From: a bacterium
GTDB taxonomy: Bacteria > Desulfobacterota > Binatia > Binatales > Binataceae
NCBI GenBank assembly: GCA_014896235.1
Contig: JADBKU010000012.1
Coordinates: 1 to 64,000, forward strand
DNA: 64,000 nucleotides
Reading direction: 5' to 3'
Positions 56,401 to 64,000 of this stretch are shown here, piece after piece (the stretch's first letter is position 1; each line of letters starts with the position of its first letter). Position numbers and translations under genes: made by a program. The notes under the pieces are model-generated. The model saw only the letters and a list, made by a program, of their open reading frames with translations. It did not search any database and had not been told where the DNA came from.

Positions 56401-56638
56401 CACGGGCGCGGGCGCCGACGCGCGCCGTCCATTGGGAATCGCGGTGGTCGGCGGCCTCTTGTTTTCGCAATTCCTGACGCTCTACATCACGCCGGTCGTC
56501 TATACTTACATGGACGCGCTGCTGCAAAAGATTAAAGCGTTGAAGGCGGAACGCCCTCCGGCGCGGCGCGAAGCGGCCGCCAGCGAAATAGCGGCGCGGC
56601 GCGAAGCGGCCGAACGCCGGCGCGCCGCGTCGCATTGA
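53471..56638 (+). CDS. RND multidrug efflux pump, HAE1/MdtB type
   Basis: The 1055-residue inner-membrane transporter starts MNLAELFIRRPVMTTLVSLA, the usual RND N-terminus, four bases overlapping the adaptor stop. It has 12 predicted transmembrane segments and two large periplasmic loops. The proton-relay region in TM4 reads VGFVVDDAIVMLENV, with adjacent Asp-Asp. It should expel hydrophobic drugs, detergents or metabolites using proton motive force. No TolC-like channel gene is nearby. Its last 30 residues are an Arg/Glu/Ala-rich tail with a duplicated 11-residue unit. Confidence 0.96.
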   Translation: MNLAELFIRRPVMTTLVSLAIVIFGLAAYRTLPVSDLPNVDYPTILVSASLPGASPETMASSVATPLEREFSTIAGLAEMTSANTQGQTNITLQFDLSRNIDAAAQDVQSKIAAAQSELPQGMPSPPSYQKVNPADKAILYIGMSSSTLPLSEVDEYAETYLAERISMISGVAQVQVYGSEKYAVRVQLNPEKLAARGIGINEVADAIANANVDLPTGTLYGANQAFTVQANGQLTDAAAYRPLIVAYRNGAPVRLEDLGRVLDSVQDDKVAGWVGGQRAVVLAIERQPGTNTVDVVNNIRRILPSFRAELPAAINLTILYDRSVSIRESVNDVQFTLLLTVFLVVMVIFLFLRNLSATIIPSLALPMSIVATFGVMAMLGYSLDNLSLLAITLSVGFVVDDAIVMLENVVRHLEMGKGVMQAALDGSGEIAFTILSMTLSLAAVFIPVLFMGGILGRLLHEFAVTIGVAILVSGFVSLTLTPMLCSRFLRPPAEERHGRFYDVTERAFDAALDAYRASLGWVMRHRRLTMAVLALTIAGTVWGFEVIPKGFLPEEDASEVLIFTEAAQGISYDAMVAHQQALNHLVARDPDVLAFFSSVGASGPSGTLNSGILFAHLVPRDQRVGRESIDQVISRWRAEFSQIPGLLTFIQNPPPIQIGARFTKSTYQLTLQSPNTRDLYKYATLLEDKLRALPDLRDVSSDLQIRNPQINVEINRDRAHAFGLTAQAIEDALADAYGSRQISTIYAPNNEYWVEMELEPRFQSDPASLNLLYVRSSTGQLVPLNTVAKLVRTLGPLSINHSGQIPSVTISFDVATGVSLGKALGEVKRITEDTLPSSITAAYSGAAQAFENSLGNLGMLLAMAILVIYLVLGILYESFIHPITILSGLPAAGFGALMTLLAFHMELDLLAFVGIIMLVGLVKKNAIMMIDFALDAQRAKGESAADAIFEGCIIRFRPIMMTTMAALMGTLPIAIGTGAGADARRPLGIAVVGGLLFSQFLTLYITPVVYTYMDALLQKIKALKAERPPARREAAASEIAARREAAERRRAASH
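56561..56612. repeat. Direct repeat in the 3' end of the RND pump gene
   Basis: A 19-nt unit (GCGCGGCGCGAAGCGGCCG) occurs at 56561-56579 and 56594-56612, 33 nt apart, so the frame is kept and the protein reads ARREAAA...ARREAAE. It makes a charged, probably helical cytoplasmic tail. In-frame expansion is possible but not shown. Confidence 0.8.
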
Positions 56639-56643
56639 TGGCG

Positions 56644-56676
56644 TTGCGAAATTCGCCGAGCCGGCGAGTTTCGCAA
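56644..56676. terminator. Near-perfect 15-bp hairpin just after the RND pump gene
   Basis: The arms TTGCGAAATTCGCCG and CGGCGAGTTTCGCAA (one T-G wobble in the stem) enclose a 3-nt loop AGC, 5 nt after the pump stop codon. There is no T-tract after it. It may end the efflux transcript with Rho help or protect its 3' end. It lies before the tyrosine phosphatase start. Confidence 0.6.
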
Positions 56677-56802
56677 AGAATTAATCGCTGCGCAATGCGA
56701 AATTCGCCGCCGACGCGGGCGCGTCGCTTCCGCGCCAACCGCGGCAGGATTAAAATTGAATCAAAAGACCCCGAACAAGACGCGCCCCGGCGGGCGCATT
56801 GG

Positions 56803-57534
56803 ATGGCGTTTTTGTCCAGCGAAAAAGATTTCAAACTCCGTACGAAGGGCGACAAACCGCGCGTCGTCGTTGACTTCGACCTGCTGCGCCGCATCGGCGG
56901 ACGCAATTTCCGCGATCTGGGCGGCCATGTGGCCGCCAACGGACGCCGCGTGCGCACCGGCAGGGTTTATCGCTCCGCCCATCTCGCTGAAGTTCCCGAT
57001 CGGCATCCGCTGCGCGAACTTCCGCTGCGCACTCTGGTGACGCTGCAAAGCCGGCTCGAAGTGCGCCATCTGGGACCGCCGCGCGCGGAGTTTCTCGAAT
57101 CCGGGGTGCGCTGGGAGCATATTCCAATCGGCGATCCCTGGTTCCGCGAAGACGGCTTTTACAAGATCGACACCCGCCCCGGCCACGAGCATCTGGTGAT
57201 CCTCACCGAATTTCTCGAAGACTGGCAGGCATTTTTCCGCATCCTCGCCGAGCGCGACGTCTATCCTCTGCTCTTTCATTGCTCCGCCGGCCGCGACCGC
57301 ACGGGCGTGGGCGCGGCGATGCTGCTCGAGATGCTGGGGGTCGATCGCGATCAGATCGTCGCCGATTTTCTTGCCAGCAACACGACGTTCCCGCAGATGC
57401 CGCTGAAACGCGCGCAGCTCGATCCGATCTTCGAACTGATTGACAGCCACGGCGGAATCGGCGGCTTCATGCATGAAGTTATCGGCATCGAACCGGCCGA
57501 TATAGAGGCAATCCGCGAGGATCTGCTCGAATAA
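56803..57534 (+). CDS. Tyrosine/serine protein phosphatase (PTP-like)
   Basis: The 243-residue phosphatase has the active-site loop FHCSAGRDRTG (H-C-x-A-G-x-x-R-T), a preceding FRDLGGHVAANGRRVRTGRVYRS region typical of the tyrosine phosphatase/Tps-type family, and a C-terminal helical cap. It removes phosphate from tyrosine or phosphoinositide-like substrates. The ATG at 56803 gives a normal-length protein; the upstream reading frame is arginine-rich and unlikely to be translated. The window does not show which substrates it acts on. Confidence 0.87.
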   Translation: MAFLSSEKDFKLRTKGDKPRVVVDFDLLRRIGGRNFRDLGGHVAANGRRVRTGRVYRSAHLAEVPDRHPLRELPLRTLVTLQSRLEVRHLGPPRAEFLESGVRWEHIPIGDPWFREDGFYKIDTRPGHEHLVILTEFLEDWQAFFRILAERDVYPLLFHCSAGRDRTGVGAAMLLEMLGVDRDQIVADFLASNTTFPQMPLKRAQLDPIFELIDSHGGIGGFMHEVIGIEPADIEAIREDLLE

Positions 57535-57591
57535 CCGTCTTGCATTCGCCGCATCAGGACGGATGGAATCCGCGCGATGGGAGCGGCTGCG

Positions 57592-58749
57592 TCAGGCTGG
57601 CGCGTAGCCGTCGCGCAGCAGCGATTTCGCGATAATCATGCGCTGGACTTCGCTGGTGCCTTCGCCAATCTCGGTGAGCTTGGCATCGCGCATGTAGCGT
57701 TCGACCGGAAATTCGCTGATATAGCCGTAACCGCCGTGAATCTGGACGGCTTTCGTCGTCGTCCACATCGCGGTTTCCGAGGCGAACAGCTTGGCCATCG
57801 CGGCCTCCCGTCCGAAGGGACGGCCAGCGTCCTTGAGCGCCGCCGCACGCATCGTCAACACCCACGCCGCGTCGATCCGCGTCGCCATATCGGCGAACAT
57901 CCATTGAATCGCCTGAAAGTCGGCGATCGGCTGGCCAAACTGCCGGCGTTCGAGCGCATAGGCGCGCGCGTCTTCCATCGCGCCGCGCGCGATTCCGATC
58001 GCGAAGCCCGCGATCCCGATCCGTCCGCCCTCCAGCACCTTCAGCGTCTGCCGGTAGCCCATCCCGAGATCGCCGATTAAATGGTCGGCCGGCACGCGGA
58101 CGTTGTCGAATATGACTTCGGCGGTGTCGGAAGAATGCAGGCCGAGTTTCTCGATTTTGCGGCCGTTGCCAAGACCGCTGGTTCCGCGCTCGACGATAAA
58201 CGCCGAGACGCCCGATCGCCCCGCGCCGCCATCCGTCACCGCCATCACGACGTAAACGTCGGCGGTCGAGCCGTTGGTGATGAACATCTTGGAGCCGTCG
58301 ATACGAAACCCGTCGCCGTCGCGCACCGCGCGCGTCTTCATCGCCGCGGCGTCGGAGCCGGAGTTCGGCTCGGTCAGGCACCATGCGCCGAGCTTCTTCG
58401 CCGAGATCATCTCCGGCAGATACGCCGCGCGCTGCGCGTCGGAGCCGAATAGATTGATATGGCCTGACGAAAGCGACATGTGCGCGGCGCAGGCAAGTCC
58501 AACGCCGGCGTCGTAGCGCGAGATTCCCTCGACCACGAGCGTTTGCGAGAGCGTGTCGGCGCCGCCCCCGCCGAATTTCTCGGGAAACGAAACGCCGAGG
58601 AAGCCGAGCGCGCCGATCCGTTCGATAACGTCGCGCGGGAAAATTCCTTCACGATCCCATTGGCCCGCGTGCGGCTTGATTTCGCGCTCAGCGAAACCCG
58701 CCAGCGTGTCGCGGATCTGGCGATGCTCGTCGGTCAGTTCAAAATCCAT
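57592..58749 (-). CDS. Acyl-CoA dehydrogenase (short/branched-chain type)
   Basis: The 385-residue FAD enzyme has CLTEPNSGSDAAAMKTRA and HIGEGTSEVQRMIIAKSLL-like C-terminus (here IGEGTSEVQRMII), with the catalytic Glu before Gly-Thr. It introduces the alpha-beta double bond in acyl-CoA. It is the last gene of the minus-strand acyl-CoA cluster, 10 bp after the B12 subunit, suggesting it processes a product or substrate of the mutase such as isobutyryl- or butyryl-CoA. Confidence 0.94.
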   Translation of the reverse strand: MDFELTDEHRQIRDTLAGFAEREIKPHAGQWDREGIFPRDVIERIGALGFLGVSFPEKFGGGGADTLSQTLVVEGISRYDAGVGLACAAHMSLSSGHINLFGSDAQRAAYLPEMISAKKLGAWCLTEPNSGSDAAAMKTRAVRDGDGFRIDGSKMFITNGSTADVYVVMAVTDGGAGRSGVSAFIVERGTSGLGNGRKIEKLGLHSSDTAEVIFDNVRVPADHLIGDLGMGYRQTLKVLEGGRIGIAGFAIGIARGAMEDARAYALERRQFGQPIADFQAIQWMFADMATRIDAAWVLTMRAAALKDAGRPFGREAAMAKLFASETAMWTTTKAVQIHGGYGYISEFPVERYMRDAKLTEIGEGTSEVQRMIIAKSLLRDGYAPA

Positions 58750-58759
58750 CGCCGGTTGC

Positions 58760-59164
58760 TCACTCGCGCGGGCGCACGTTCTCTCGCACCCATTTGACGA
58801 TATCCTCGGTCGAGGCGCCGGGAGTGAAAACGGCCTTCACGCCCATTTCCTTGAGCTTGCCGGCGTCCTCCTCGGGGATGATGCCGCCGCCGAAAACGGC
58901 GACGTCGCCGGCGCCTTTCTCCGTCAGCAAACGAATAACTTCGGGAAAGAGCGTCATGTGCGCGCCAGAAAGGATGCTCAGACCGACGGCGTCGACGTCT
59001 TCCTGCACGGCGGCCTCGGCGATCATCTCGGGCGTCTGATGCAGCCCCGTGTAAATAACCTCGAAGCCGCCGTCGCGCAGCGCGCGAGCGATAATCTTGG
59101 CCCCGCGGTCATGGCCGTCGAGACCGGGCTTCGCCACCAGTATGCGTAGTCTTTTTTCCGCCAC
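58760..59164 (-). CDS. B12-binding small subunit of acyl-CoA mutase
   Basis: The 134-residue cobalamin-binding domain has DGHDRG (residues 16-21; His18 coordinates cobalt) and the later SILSGAHM and [17 protein letters not shown]. It is the separate small subunit typical of archaeal and IcmB-type mutases. It starts 3 bp after the large subunit stop and forms a holoenzyme with it. Confidence 0.95.
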   Translation of the reverse strand: MAEKRLRILVAKPGLDGHDRGAKIIARALRDGGFEVIYTGLHQTPEMIAEAAVQEDVDAVGLSILSGAHMTLFPEVIRLLTEKGAGDVAVFGGGIIPEEDAGKLKEMGVKAVFTPGASTEDIVKWVRENVRPRE

Positions 59165-59167
59165 CTG

Positions 59168-60802
59168 CTAAATCCAGCCTGGGTCTTTGTACACGCCGAA
59201 CTCGGCGCGATAAATGTCGCTGATTTCGCCGACGGTCGCGTCGTTGCGCACGGCGTCGCAAATCGGCTCCATCAGATTCTCGCCATTGCGGCAAGCCTCG
59301 GCGACGCGCCGGAGCGCCTCGCGCACGGCCGCGGAGTTGCGCTCGCGCTTCATCTTGCGCACGCGCTGAATCTGCCGCTCCTCGAGTTCCTTGTCGATCT
59401 TCAGCACCTCGATCGGAATTTCCTCGGGAATTGAATATTTATTCACGCCGACGACGGTTTTGATTCCCTGTTCGAGCTGCCGCTGATAGAGAAACGCCGC
59501 CTCGGCGATTTCGCGCTGCGGATAGCCGACATCGATCGCCCGCAGCATCCCGCCCATCTCGTCGATCTTGCGGATATACTCCATCGCGTCGGCTTCCATC
59601 CGATCGGTCAACGCCTCAATCGCGTAGCTGCCGCCGAGCGGATCGATCGTGTTGATGACGCCGGTTTCCTCGGCGATTATCTGCTGCGTGCGCAGCGCCA
59701 CCATGACCGCCTGCTCGGTCGGCAGAGCCAGGGTCTCGTCCATCGAATTGGTGTGCATCGACTGGACGCCGCCGAGCACGCCCGCCAGCGCCTGAATTGC
59801 GACGCGAACGACGTTGTTCATCGGCTGCTGCGCGGTCAGCGAAACGCCAGCGGTCTGCGCATGCGTGCGCAGCATCATCGAGCGCGGATTCTTCGCGCCG
59901 AACCGCTCTTTCATCAGGCGCGCCCACATCCGGCGGCCGGCGCGCAGCTTGGCGATCTCTTCGAGGAAATCGCTGTGGATGTCCCAGAAGAACGAGAGCC
60001 GCGGCGCGAATTCATCGACGTCGAGGCCGCGTTCGACGGCGTTTTGCACGTAGCAAAGGCCATCGGCGATCGTGAACGCCAGTTCCTGCACGGCGGTCGC
60101 GCCGGCTTCGCGGATGTGGTAGCCGGAGATCGACACCGGATGGAAGCGCGGCGCCTTCTTTGTGCAGAACTCGATCATGTCGGTGACGATCCGCACCGCC
60201 GGCGCCGGCGGACAAATCCATTCCTTCTGCGCGATATACTCCTTCAGCATGTCGTTCTGGATCGTGCCGCTGACCTGCTCCCACGGCACGCCCTGACGCT
60301 CCGCCTGAACGAGGTACATCGCGAGCAGGACCGACGCCGAACAATTGACGGTCATCGAAGTGCTGACTTTGCCGATCGGAATCTGATCGAACAGCCGCGC
60401 CATGTCGTGAATCGAGGTGACGCTCACGCCCTCGCGTCCGACTTCGCCGATCGCGCGCTCGTGGTCGGCGTCGTAGCCCATCAGGGTGGGCATGTCGAAG
60501 GCAGTCGAAAGGCCGTCCTGCCCTTGCGAGAGGAGAAAGCGAAAACGCCGATTGGTGTCTTCGGCAAGGCCGAATCCGGCGAACTGGCGCATCGTCCAGA
60601 GCCGTCCGCGGTACATCGATTCATAGACGCCGCGCGTATAGGGAAACTCGCCTGGATAACCGAGCGTCGCGGCATAGTCGCCCTTGACGTCCTCGGGCGT
60701 ATAGAGCGGTTCGATTTCGAGATCGGAAAGGGTGGAGAACCTGACCGGCCGCTCCTTGCCGCGATTGTAAACCTGCTCAAGCCATTCCTGCTTGCTCTTC
60801 AC
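59168..60802 (-). CDS. Acyl-CoA mutase large subunit, probably isobutyryl-CoA mutase type
   Basis: The 544-residue TIM barrel catalyses B12 carbon-skeleton rearrangement. Two active-site positions distinguish it from methylmalonyl-CoA mutase: Phe74 in MRQFAGF, where MCM has Tyr (Y89 in Propionibacterium), and Gln192 in KEYIAQKEW, where MCM has Arg (R207). IcmA of isobutyryl-CoA mutase has Phe and Gln at these places. SGYHIREAG holds the conserved His229. Automatic annotation would call it methylmalonyl-CoA mutase. It is flanked by two acyl-CoA dehydrogenases, which fits butyryl/isobutyryl metabolism. Other short acyl-CoA mutases are possible. Confidence 0.9.
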   Translation of the reverse strand: MKSKQEWLEQVYNRGKERPVRFSTLSDLEIEPLYTPEDVKGDYAATLGYPGEFPYTRGVYESMYRGRLWTMRQFAGFGLAEDTNRRFRFLLSQGQDGLSTAFDMPTLMGYDADHERAIGEVGREGVSVTSIHDMARLFDQIPIGKVSTSMTVNCSASVLLAMYLVQAERQGVPWEQVSGTIQNDMLKEYIAQKEWICPPAPAVRIVTDMIEFCTKKAPRFHPVSISGYHIREAGATAVQELAFTIADGLCYVQNAVERGLDVDEFAPRLSFFWDIHSDFLEEIAKLRAGRRMWARLMKERFGAKNPRSMMLRTHAQTAGVSLTAQQPMNNVVRVAIQALAGVLGGVQSMHTNSMDETLALPTEQAVMVALRTQQIIAEETGVINTIDPLGGSYAIEALTDRMEADAMEYIRKIDEMGGMLRAIDVGYPQREIAEAAFLYQRQLEQGIKTVVGVNKYSIPEEIPIEVLKIDKELEERQIQRVRKMKRERNSAAVREALRRVAEACRNGENLMEPICDAVRNDATVGEISDIYRAEFGVYKDPGWI

Positions 60803-60812
60803 AGCCGTCTCC

Positions 60813-61958
60813 TCATCCGTTGCGCAGCATCTGGCCCGCGATCACGAGCCGCTGGATCTCGGAAGTGCCTTCGTAAATTTCGGTAATTTTGGCGTCGCGG
60901 AAATAACGCTCGGCCTTGAATTCCTTGGTGTAGCCATAGCCGCCGTGAATCTGCACGGCCTCGGTCGCGGCTTTCATCGCCGCTTCCGACGCGAACAACT
61001 TGGCCATCGCGGACTGCTTCGTGCAGTTCTGGCCGGCGTCCTTGAGCGCGGCGGCGCGCAACGTGAGCAGACGCGCCGCGTCGATTTCCACCGCCATGTC
61101 CGCGAGCTTCCACTGAATCGCCTGATTGCTCGAAATCGGCCGGCCGAAGGCGACCCGCTCCTGCGAATATTTCAACGACGCTTCAAGCGCGGCCCGGCCG
61201 ATTCCAACCGCTTGCGCGGCGATCCCAATGCGGCCGCCGTCGAGCGTCTTCATCGCAATCTTGAAGCCCTCGCCCTCGCGCATCAGCAGGTTCTCGCGCG
61301 GAATCCGCATGTCGCTGAACGCGAGCGCCGCGCTGTGCGCGCCGTGGATGCCCATTTTGTCTTCGACGTGCGTGACCGCAAATCCGGGCGTCGAGGTTTC
61401 GGCGATAAAGGCGCTGATTCCGTGATGCCCGCGGTCAGGCTCGGTCATCGCGAACACTATGCAAACGCCCGCCTCCGGGCCGTTCGTGATGAAATTCTTC
61501 GAGCCGTTGATAACGTAACTGTCGCCGTCGAGGACCGCGCGAGTACGCTGCCCGGCGGCGTCGGAACCGGCTTGCGGTTCGGTAAGCGCGAAGCATCCGA
61601 GCCATTCGCCGGTCGCCATTTTCGGCAGGTAGCGGCGCTTCTGCCCTTCGTCGCCCGTGCCCAGAATCGGCCAGCATCCGAGCGACGAATGGGCCGACAC
61701 GATCACCGCGGTCGAGGCGCACTCGACTGACAGCTCCTCGATCGCCAGCGCATATGCGACATTGTCCAATCCCGACCCGCCGTATTCCTCCGGGATGAAC
61801 ACGCCAAGCAGGCCGAGCTTGCCCAACTCGGCAATCGCCTCGGCGGGGAACCGATGCGTCCGGTCAATCTCGACGCCAATCTGCTCAAGGCGTTCGCGGG
61901 CGAATTTGCGCGCGAGATCCCTGGTTTCGCGCTGAGCTTCAGTGAGTTCGAGGTCCAT
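60813..61958 (-). CDS. Acyl-CoA dehydrogenase (butyryl-CoA type)
   Basis: The 381-residue enzyme has [17 protein letters not shown] and the C-terminal [18 protein letters not shown] with the catalytic Glu in Y-E-G-T. This is the short-chain (butyryl-CoA/BCAD) pattern. It lies 10 bp upstream of the mutase large subunit, the first gene of the mutase cluster. No electron-transfer flavoprotein genes are next to it. Confidence 0.95.
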   Translation of the reverse strand: MDLELTEAQRETRDLARKFARERLEQIGVEIDRTHRFPAEAIAELGKLGLLGVFIPEEYGGSGLDNVAYALAIEELSVECASTAVIVSAHSSLGCWPILGTGDEGQKRRYLPKMATGEWLGCFALTEPQAGSDAAGQRTRAVLDGDSYVINGSKNFITNGPEAGVCIVFAMTEPDRGHHGISAFIAETSTPGFAVTHVEDKMGIHGAHSAALAFSDMRIPRENLLMREGEGFKIAMKTLDGGRIGIAAQAVGIGRAALEASLKYSQERVAFGRPISSNQAIQWKLADMAVEIDAARLLTLRAAALKDAGQNCTKQSAMAKLFASEAAMKAATEAVQIHGGYGYTKEFKAERYFRDAKITEIYEGTSEIQRLVIAGQMLRNG

Positions 61959-62159
61959 GAAAATCCGGCGCTATCAGCGTGAGGCGGAAAACCTCCCCAC
62001 TTCGTCACATTCTTTATCGCAGACGCCTGACGGCGTCGATCCAAACAGCAATTTTAATCGCACGCAACGCCAAACGAACGCTTGAATTGGTAAATAGCAC
62101 GAATTTGCGCCGATTATGAACGGTGAACCGCTCGATTTTCGCTCAAATCCGCGAACTCG

Positions 62160-62933
62160 TCAGCGATGACGCCACTGCGGTTCGCGTTTTTCCAAAAACG
62201 CTTTCATGCCCTCCGCCTGATCTTCGCTCCCGAAGAGCGCGCCGAAAGCGTTTTGCTCGAAGCGCAGGCCGGCGTCCTCTTCCATCGTCGCGGCGGCGCG
62301 CAAGGCGGCCTTGGCCTGGCGCAGGGCGAGGCCCGATTTGCCGGCGATCTTCTCAGCGAGCTTGCGCGTTTCAGGCAGCAGTTGATCCGGCGCGGCCACG
62401 CAGCTCACCAATCCCCACTCGAGGGCGGTTTTCGCGTCGAACATCTCGCCCGTCATGATCAGCTCGCGCGCCCGCGCGTGGCCGATCCGATGCGGCAGGC
62501 GCTGCGTGCCGCCGAACCCCGGAATGATCCCCAGATTGATTTCGGGCTGGCCGAAACGCGCCTTCTCGCTCGCGACGATCAGATCGCAGGCGAGCGCCAG
62601 CTCGAGGCCGCCGCCGAGCGCGAAGCCGTTCACCGCCGCGATTACCGGAATCGGCAGATCCTCGAACGTGGACATCACACGATGGCCGAGACGGGTGAAT
62701 TCCAATCCCTCGACCGTCGACATCGACGACATCGCGGCGATATCCGCGCCGGCGACGAAAGCGCGGTCCCCCGCGCCGGTGACGATCAGCACGCGAATCG
62801 CGGCGTCGTGCCGCACGTCGCGAAGCACCCGCGCAATCTCTTCGAGCACCGCGCGATTCAGCGCGTTAAGCGACTTTGGCCGGTTGATTGTAAGCGTCGC
62901 GACGGGCGCTTTCTCGAACAAAACGTCTTCCAC
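62160..62933 (-). CDS. Enoyl-CoA hydratase/isomerase
   Basis: This 257-residue crotonase has ALNRAVLEEIARVL, AFVAGADIAAMSSM with the oxyanion-forming backbone, AVNGFALGGGLELALACDLIVAS and EINLGIIPGFGGTQRLPHRIG with the catalytic Glu. A GTG at 62933 is taken as start because GAGGTG lies 6 nt before it; a much longer frame would overlap the next gene and is not conserved. It hydrates enoyl-CoA in beta-oxidation and so complements the dehydrogenases downstream. Confidence 0.94.
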   Translation of the reverse strand: MEDVLFEKAPVATLTINRPKSLNALNRAVLEEIARVLRDVRHDAAIRVLIVTGAGDRAFVAGADIAAMSSMSTVEGLEFTRLGHRVMSTFEDLPIPVIAAVNGFALGGGLELALACDLIVASEKARFGQPEINLGIIPGFGGTQRLPHRIGHARARELIMTGEMFDAKTALEWGLVSCVAAPDQLLPETRKLAEKIAGKSGLALRQAKAALRAAATMEEDAGLRFEQNAFGALFGSEDQAEGMKAFLEKREPQWRHR

Positions 62934-63024
62934 GTTCGTCACCTCGGATTCGCGCGCTGGATGATTCGTGCCTGGCGCGAAAATCGAAAGGAAATGATTA
63001 TTCGCGCGCTCGCGAGCGCGCAAC

Positions 63025-63615
63025 TCAGCAGCCCTGGAGCTTCTCCCGCACCATCCACAGCCGGTCGCCGCCCCAGAAGATTTCTCCGTCGATAACGAAG
63101 GTCGGCACGCCGAACACGCCCAGATCTTCGGCTTCGCCGCAGACTCGATCGAGTTCAGCGCGGCCTTCGCCGGACGCGAATTCCGCAAACGCCGCTGGGT
63201 CGGCGCCGCTGTCGGCCAGCACCGCGCTCACGGCGGCGACGTTCTCGATATCGAACTCGCGTTTCCAGAAACGCTCGAAGGCGAGATCCATGAAGCGGCG
63301 CATCACGCCCCGGCGCTCCGCGTAGATCATTCCGATCGAAACCAGCGCGGAGTCGAAAATCTTTTGCGGACCACGGACGGTCAGCCCGCGCCGATTGGCG
63401 AGGCGCCGCGCGTCCATGTAGCTGTAGCGCACGCGCCGCCATTGATGGGGATTGCGGTCCTCGACCGTGCCGAGAAATTCAGGAATCCGCAGCACGTATG
63501 GCAACCAGCGGAATTCCACTCCGAACTCGCGTTCGAGTTCGTACGCCGGGTCCTTCGCCAGATAAGCGTAAGGACTTTTGAAATCAATGTAGATTCTGAG
63601 ATCTCGCGTCGCCAT
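63025..63615 (-). CDS. DsbA-family 2-hydroxychromene-2-carboxylate isomerase-like protein
   Basis: The 196-residue thioredoxin-fold protein begins LRIYIDFKSPYAYLA; the Ser of this motif is the glutathione-binding residue of kappa-class GST/HCCA isomerases. It ends GVFGVPTFVIDGEIFWGGDRL. There is no CxxC, so it is not a disulfide oxidase. HCCA isomerase acts in naphthalene degradation, but many relatives have other substrates. It lies 91 bp before the enoyl-CoA hydratase. Confidence 0.9.
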   Translation of the reverse strand: MATRDLRIYIDFKSPYAYLAKDPAYELEREFGVEFRWLPYVLRIPEFLGTVEDRNPHQWRRVRYSYMDARRLANRRGLTVRGPQKIFDSALVSIGMIYAERRGVMRRFMDLAFERFWKREFDIENVAAVSAVLADSGADPAAFAEFASGEGRAELDRVCGEAEDLGVFGVPTFVIDGEIFWGGDRLWMVREKLQGC

Positions 63616-63659
63616 CCGCCGAGCTTACGAGCGCCGGCGCGAAGTTTCAAATGCGTCCG

Positions 63660-64000
63660 TCAGCGGGGCAGGCGGCTCGGCAGCCGCCGCCGCTCGACCG
63701 CCGCCGCGATTCCGTCGGCCTGGCGCGCCTCGAGCGTGTCGCCGGAAAGCCGCTCGCCCGGCGCCTCGTCGAGCCAAAGATCCGCCGCATCGGGCGATTG
63801 GCCGCCAAACGCGCTCCCGTCAAAAATTCGCGGCGGTTTGAGCGGGCGGGAGATCCTGCCCGCCAAAGCCGCGCCGACGATTGCGGCCGCAGCGATCGCC
63901 AGCAGCCAGCGCCAGCGTGCGATCAACCAACCCGGCGTGCGCCGGCGAACGCCGCCGCGTCCCCGACGCGGCTTTGACGGCGCGGCGGCGGCGCGGCGGC
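63660..64000 (-). CDS. Membrane-anchored protein of unknown function, N-terminus beyond the window
   Basis: The frame is open from 63660 to the right edge. It has a basic stretch (RRGRGGVRRRTPGWLIARWR), one transmembrane helix (LLAIAAAAIVGAALAG) and a soluble tail with SRPLKPPRIFDGSAFGG. The 5' end lies outside, so neither start nor length is known. I do not recognise a family. It is read in the same direction as the isomerase-like gene, 44 bp upstream of it. Confidence 0.55.
   Translation of the reverse strand, partial: RRAAAAPSKPRRGRGGVRRRTPGWLIARWRWLLAIAAAAIVGAALAGRISRPLKPPRIFDGSAFGGQSPDAADLWLDEAPGERLSGDTLEARQADGIAAAVERRRLPSRLPR

Noticed and set aside
62934-63188. An 85-residue N-terminal extension of the enoyl-CoA hydratase
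   Set aside because: It runs into the next gene, has low-complexity sequence, and a GTG with a good ribosome site gives the normal length.

Overview
The window is about 64 kb of GC-rich, tightly packed bacterial DNA. I see no rRNA or tRNA genes, no CRISPR array, and no intact phage or insertion sequence. The mix of genes suggests an uncultured, aerobic, Gram-negative, deltaproteobacteria-like lineage living on fatty or aromatic acids; the Binatota / Desulfobacterota_B group is a plausible guess. The clues are a TCA-ndk gene string, many acyl-CoA dehydrogenases and class III CoA-transferases, a B12-dependent acyl-CoA mutase, a luciferase-like oxidoreductase, an RND pump and lipoproteins. No marker here fixes the taxonomy.

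Region 1 (1-15.7 kb, mostly minus strand) is a housekeeping string. Read in its own direction it runs icd, [pentapeptide-like protein], mdh, sucC, sucD, ndk, rlmN, mtnP, a PfkB kinase, a polyprenyl-phosphate-type glycosyltransferase, UDP-glucose dehydrogenase, a UDP-glucose epimerase and lepA. Two of these genes are broken as sequenced. The UDP-glucose dehydrogenase gene has about 58 nt replaced by an inverted near-copy of the 3' end of mdh. The rlmN gene has two single-base gaps just before its essential C-terminal cysteine. A GC-poorer beta-helix-like gene and a plus-strand SnoaL/NTF2-like gene sit between icd and mdh.

Region 2 (15.9-28.3 kb, mostly plus strand) is catabolic and repair-related. 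It holds an acyl-CoA dehydrogenase, an O6-methylguanine methyltransferase, a small [3Fe-4S]-type ferredoxin overlapped by an antisense ArsI-like VOC gene, and a glutamine amidotransferase. A likely operon follows: acyl-CoA synthetase, three class III CoA-transferases in tandem and an amidohydrolase. A bifunctional PolX/PHP polymerase comes next.

Region 3 (28.4-40 kb) carries a two-component module (NtrC-type regulator facing a histidine kinase/receiver pair), a conserved unknown gene, a SIMPL protein, GreA, a lone Lrp ligand domain and 3-hydroxyacyl-CoA dehydrogenase. It continues with a Fur-box-controlled FTR1 iron permease, PlsC, a lipoprotein, a VOC protein, a cupredoxin-like secreted protein, a methyltransferase and a small HTH protein.

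Region 4 (40.2-51.3 kb, minus strand) is queA-tgt-yajC-secD without secF, a patatin-like membrane phospholipase, two zinc/quinone-type alcohol dehydrogenases, a luciferase-like oxidoreductase, and a degenerate NtrC-family ATPase lacking the GAFTGA loop. After a 0.94-kb gene-free stretch comes Region 5 (52.2-64 kb): an RND efflux adaptor/pump pair and a tyrosine phosphatase, then a minus-strand acyl-CoA degradation cluster. That cluster has two acyl-CoA dehydrogenases, a two-subunit B12 mutase with isobutyryl-CoA-mutase-type active-site residues, enoyl-CoA hydratase and a DsbA/HCCA-isomerase-like protein. The window ends inside a small membrane-anchored unknown.
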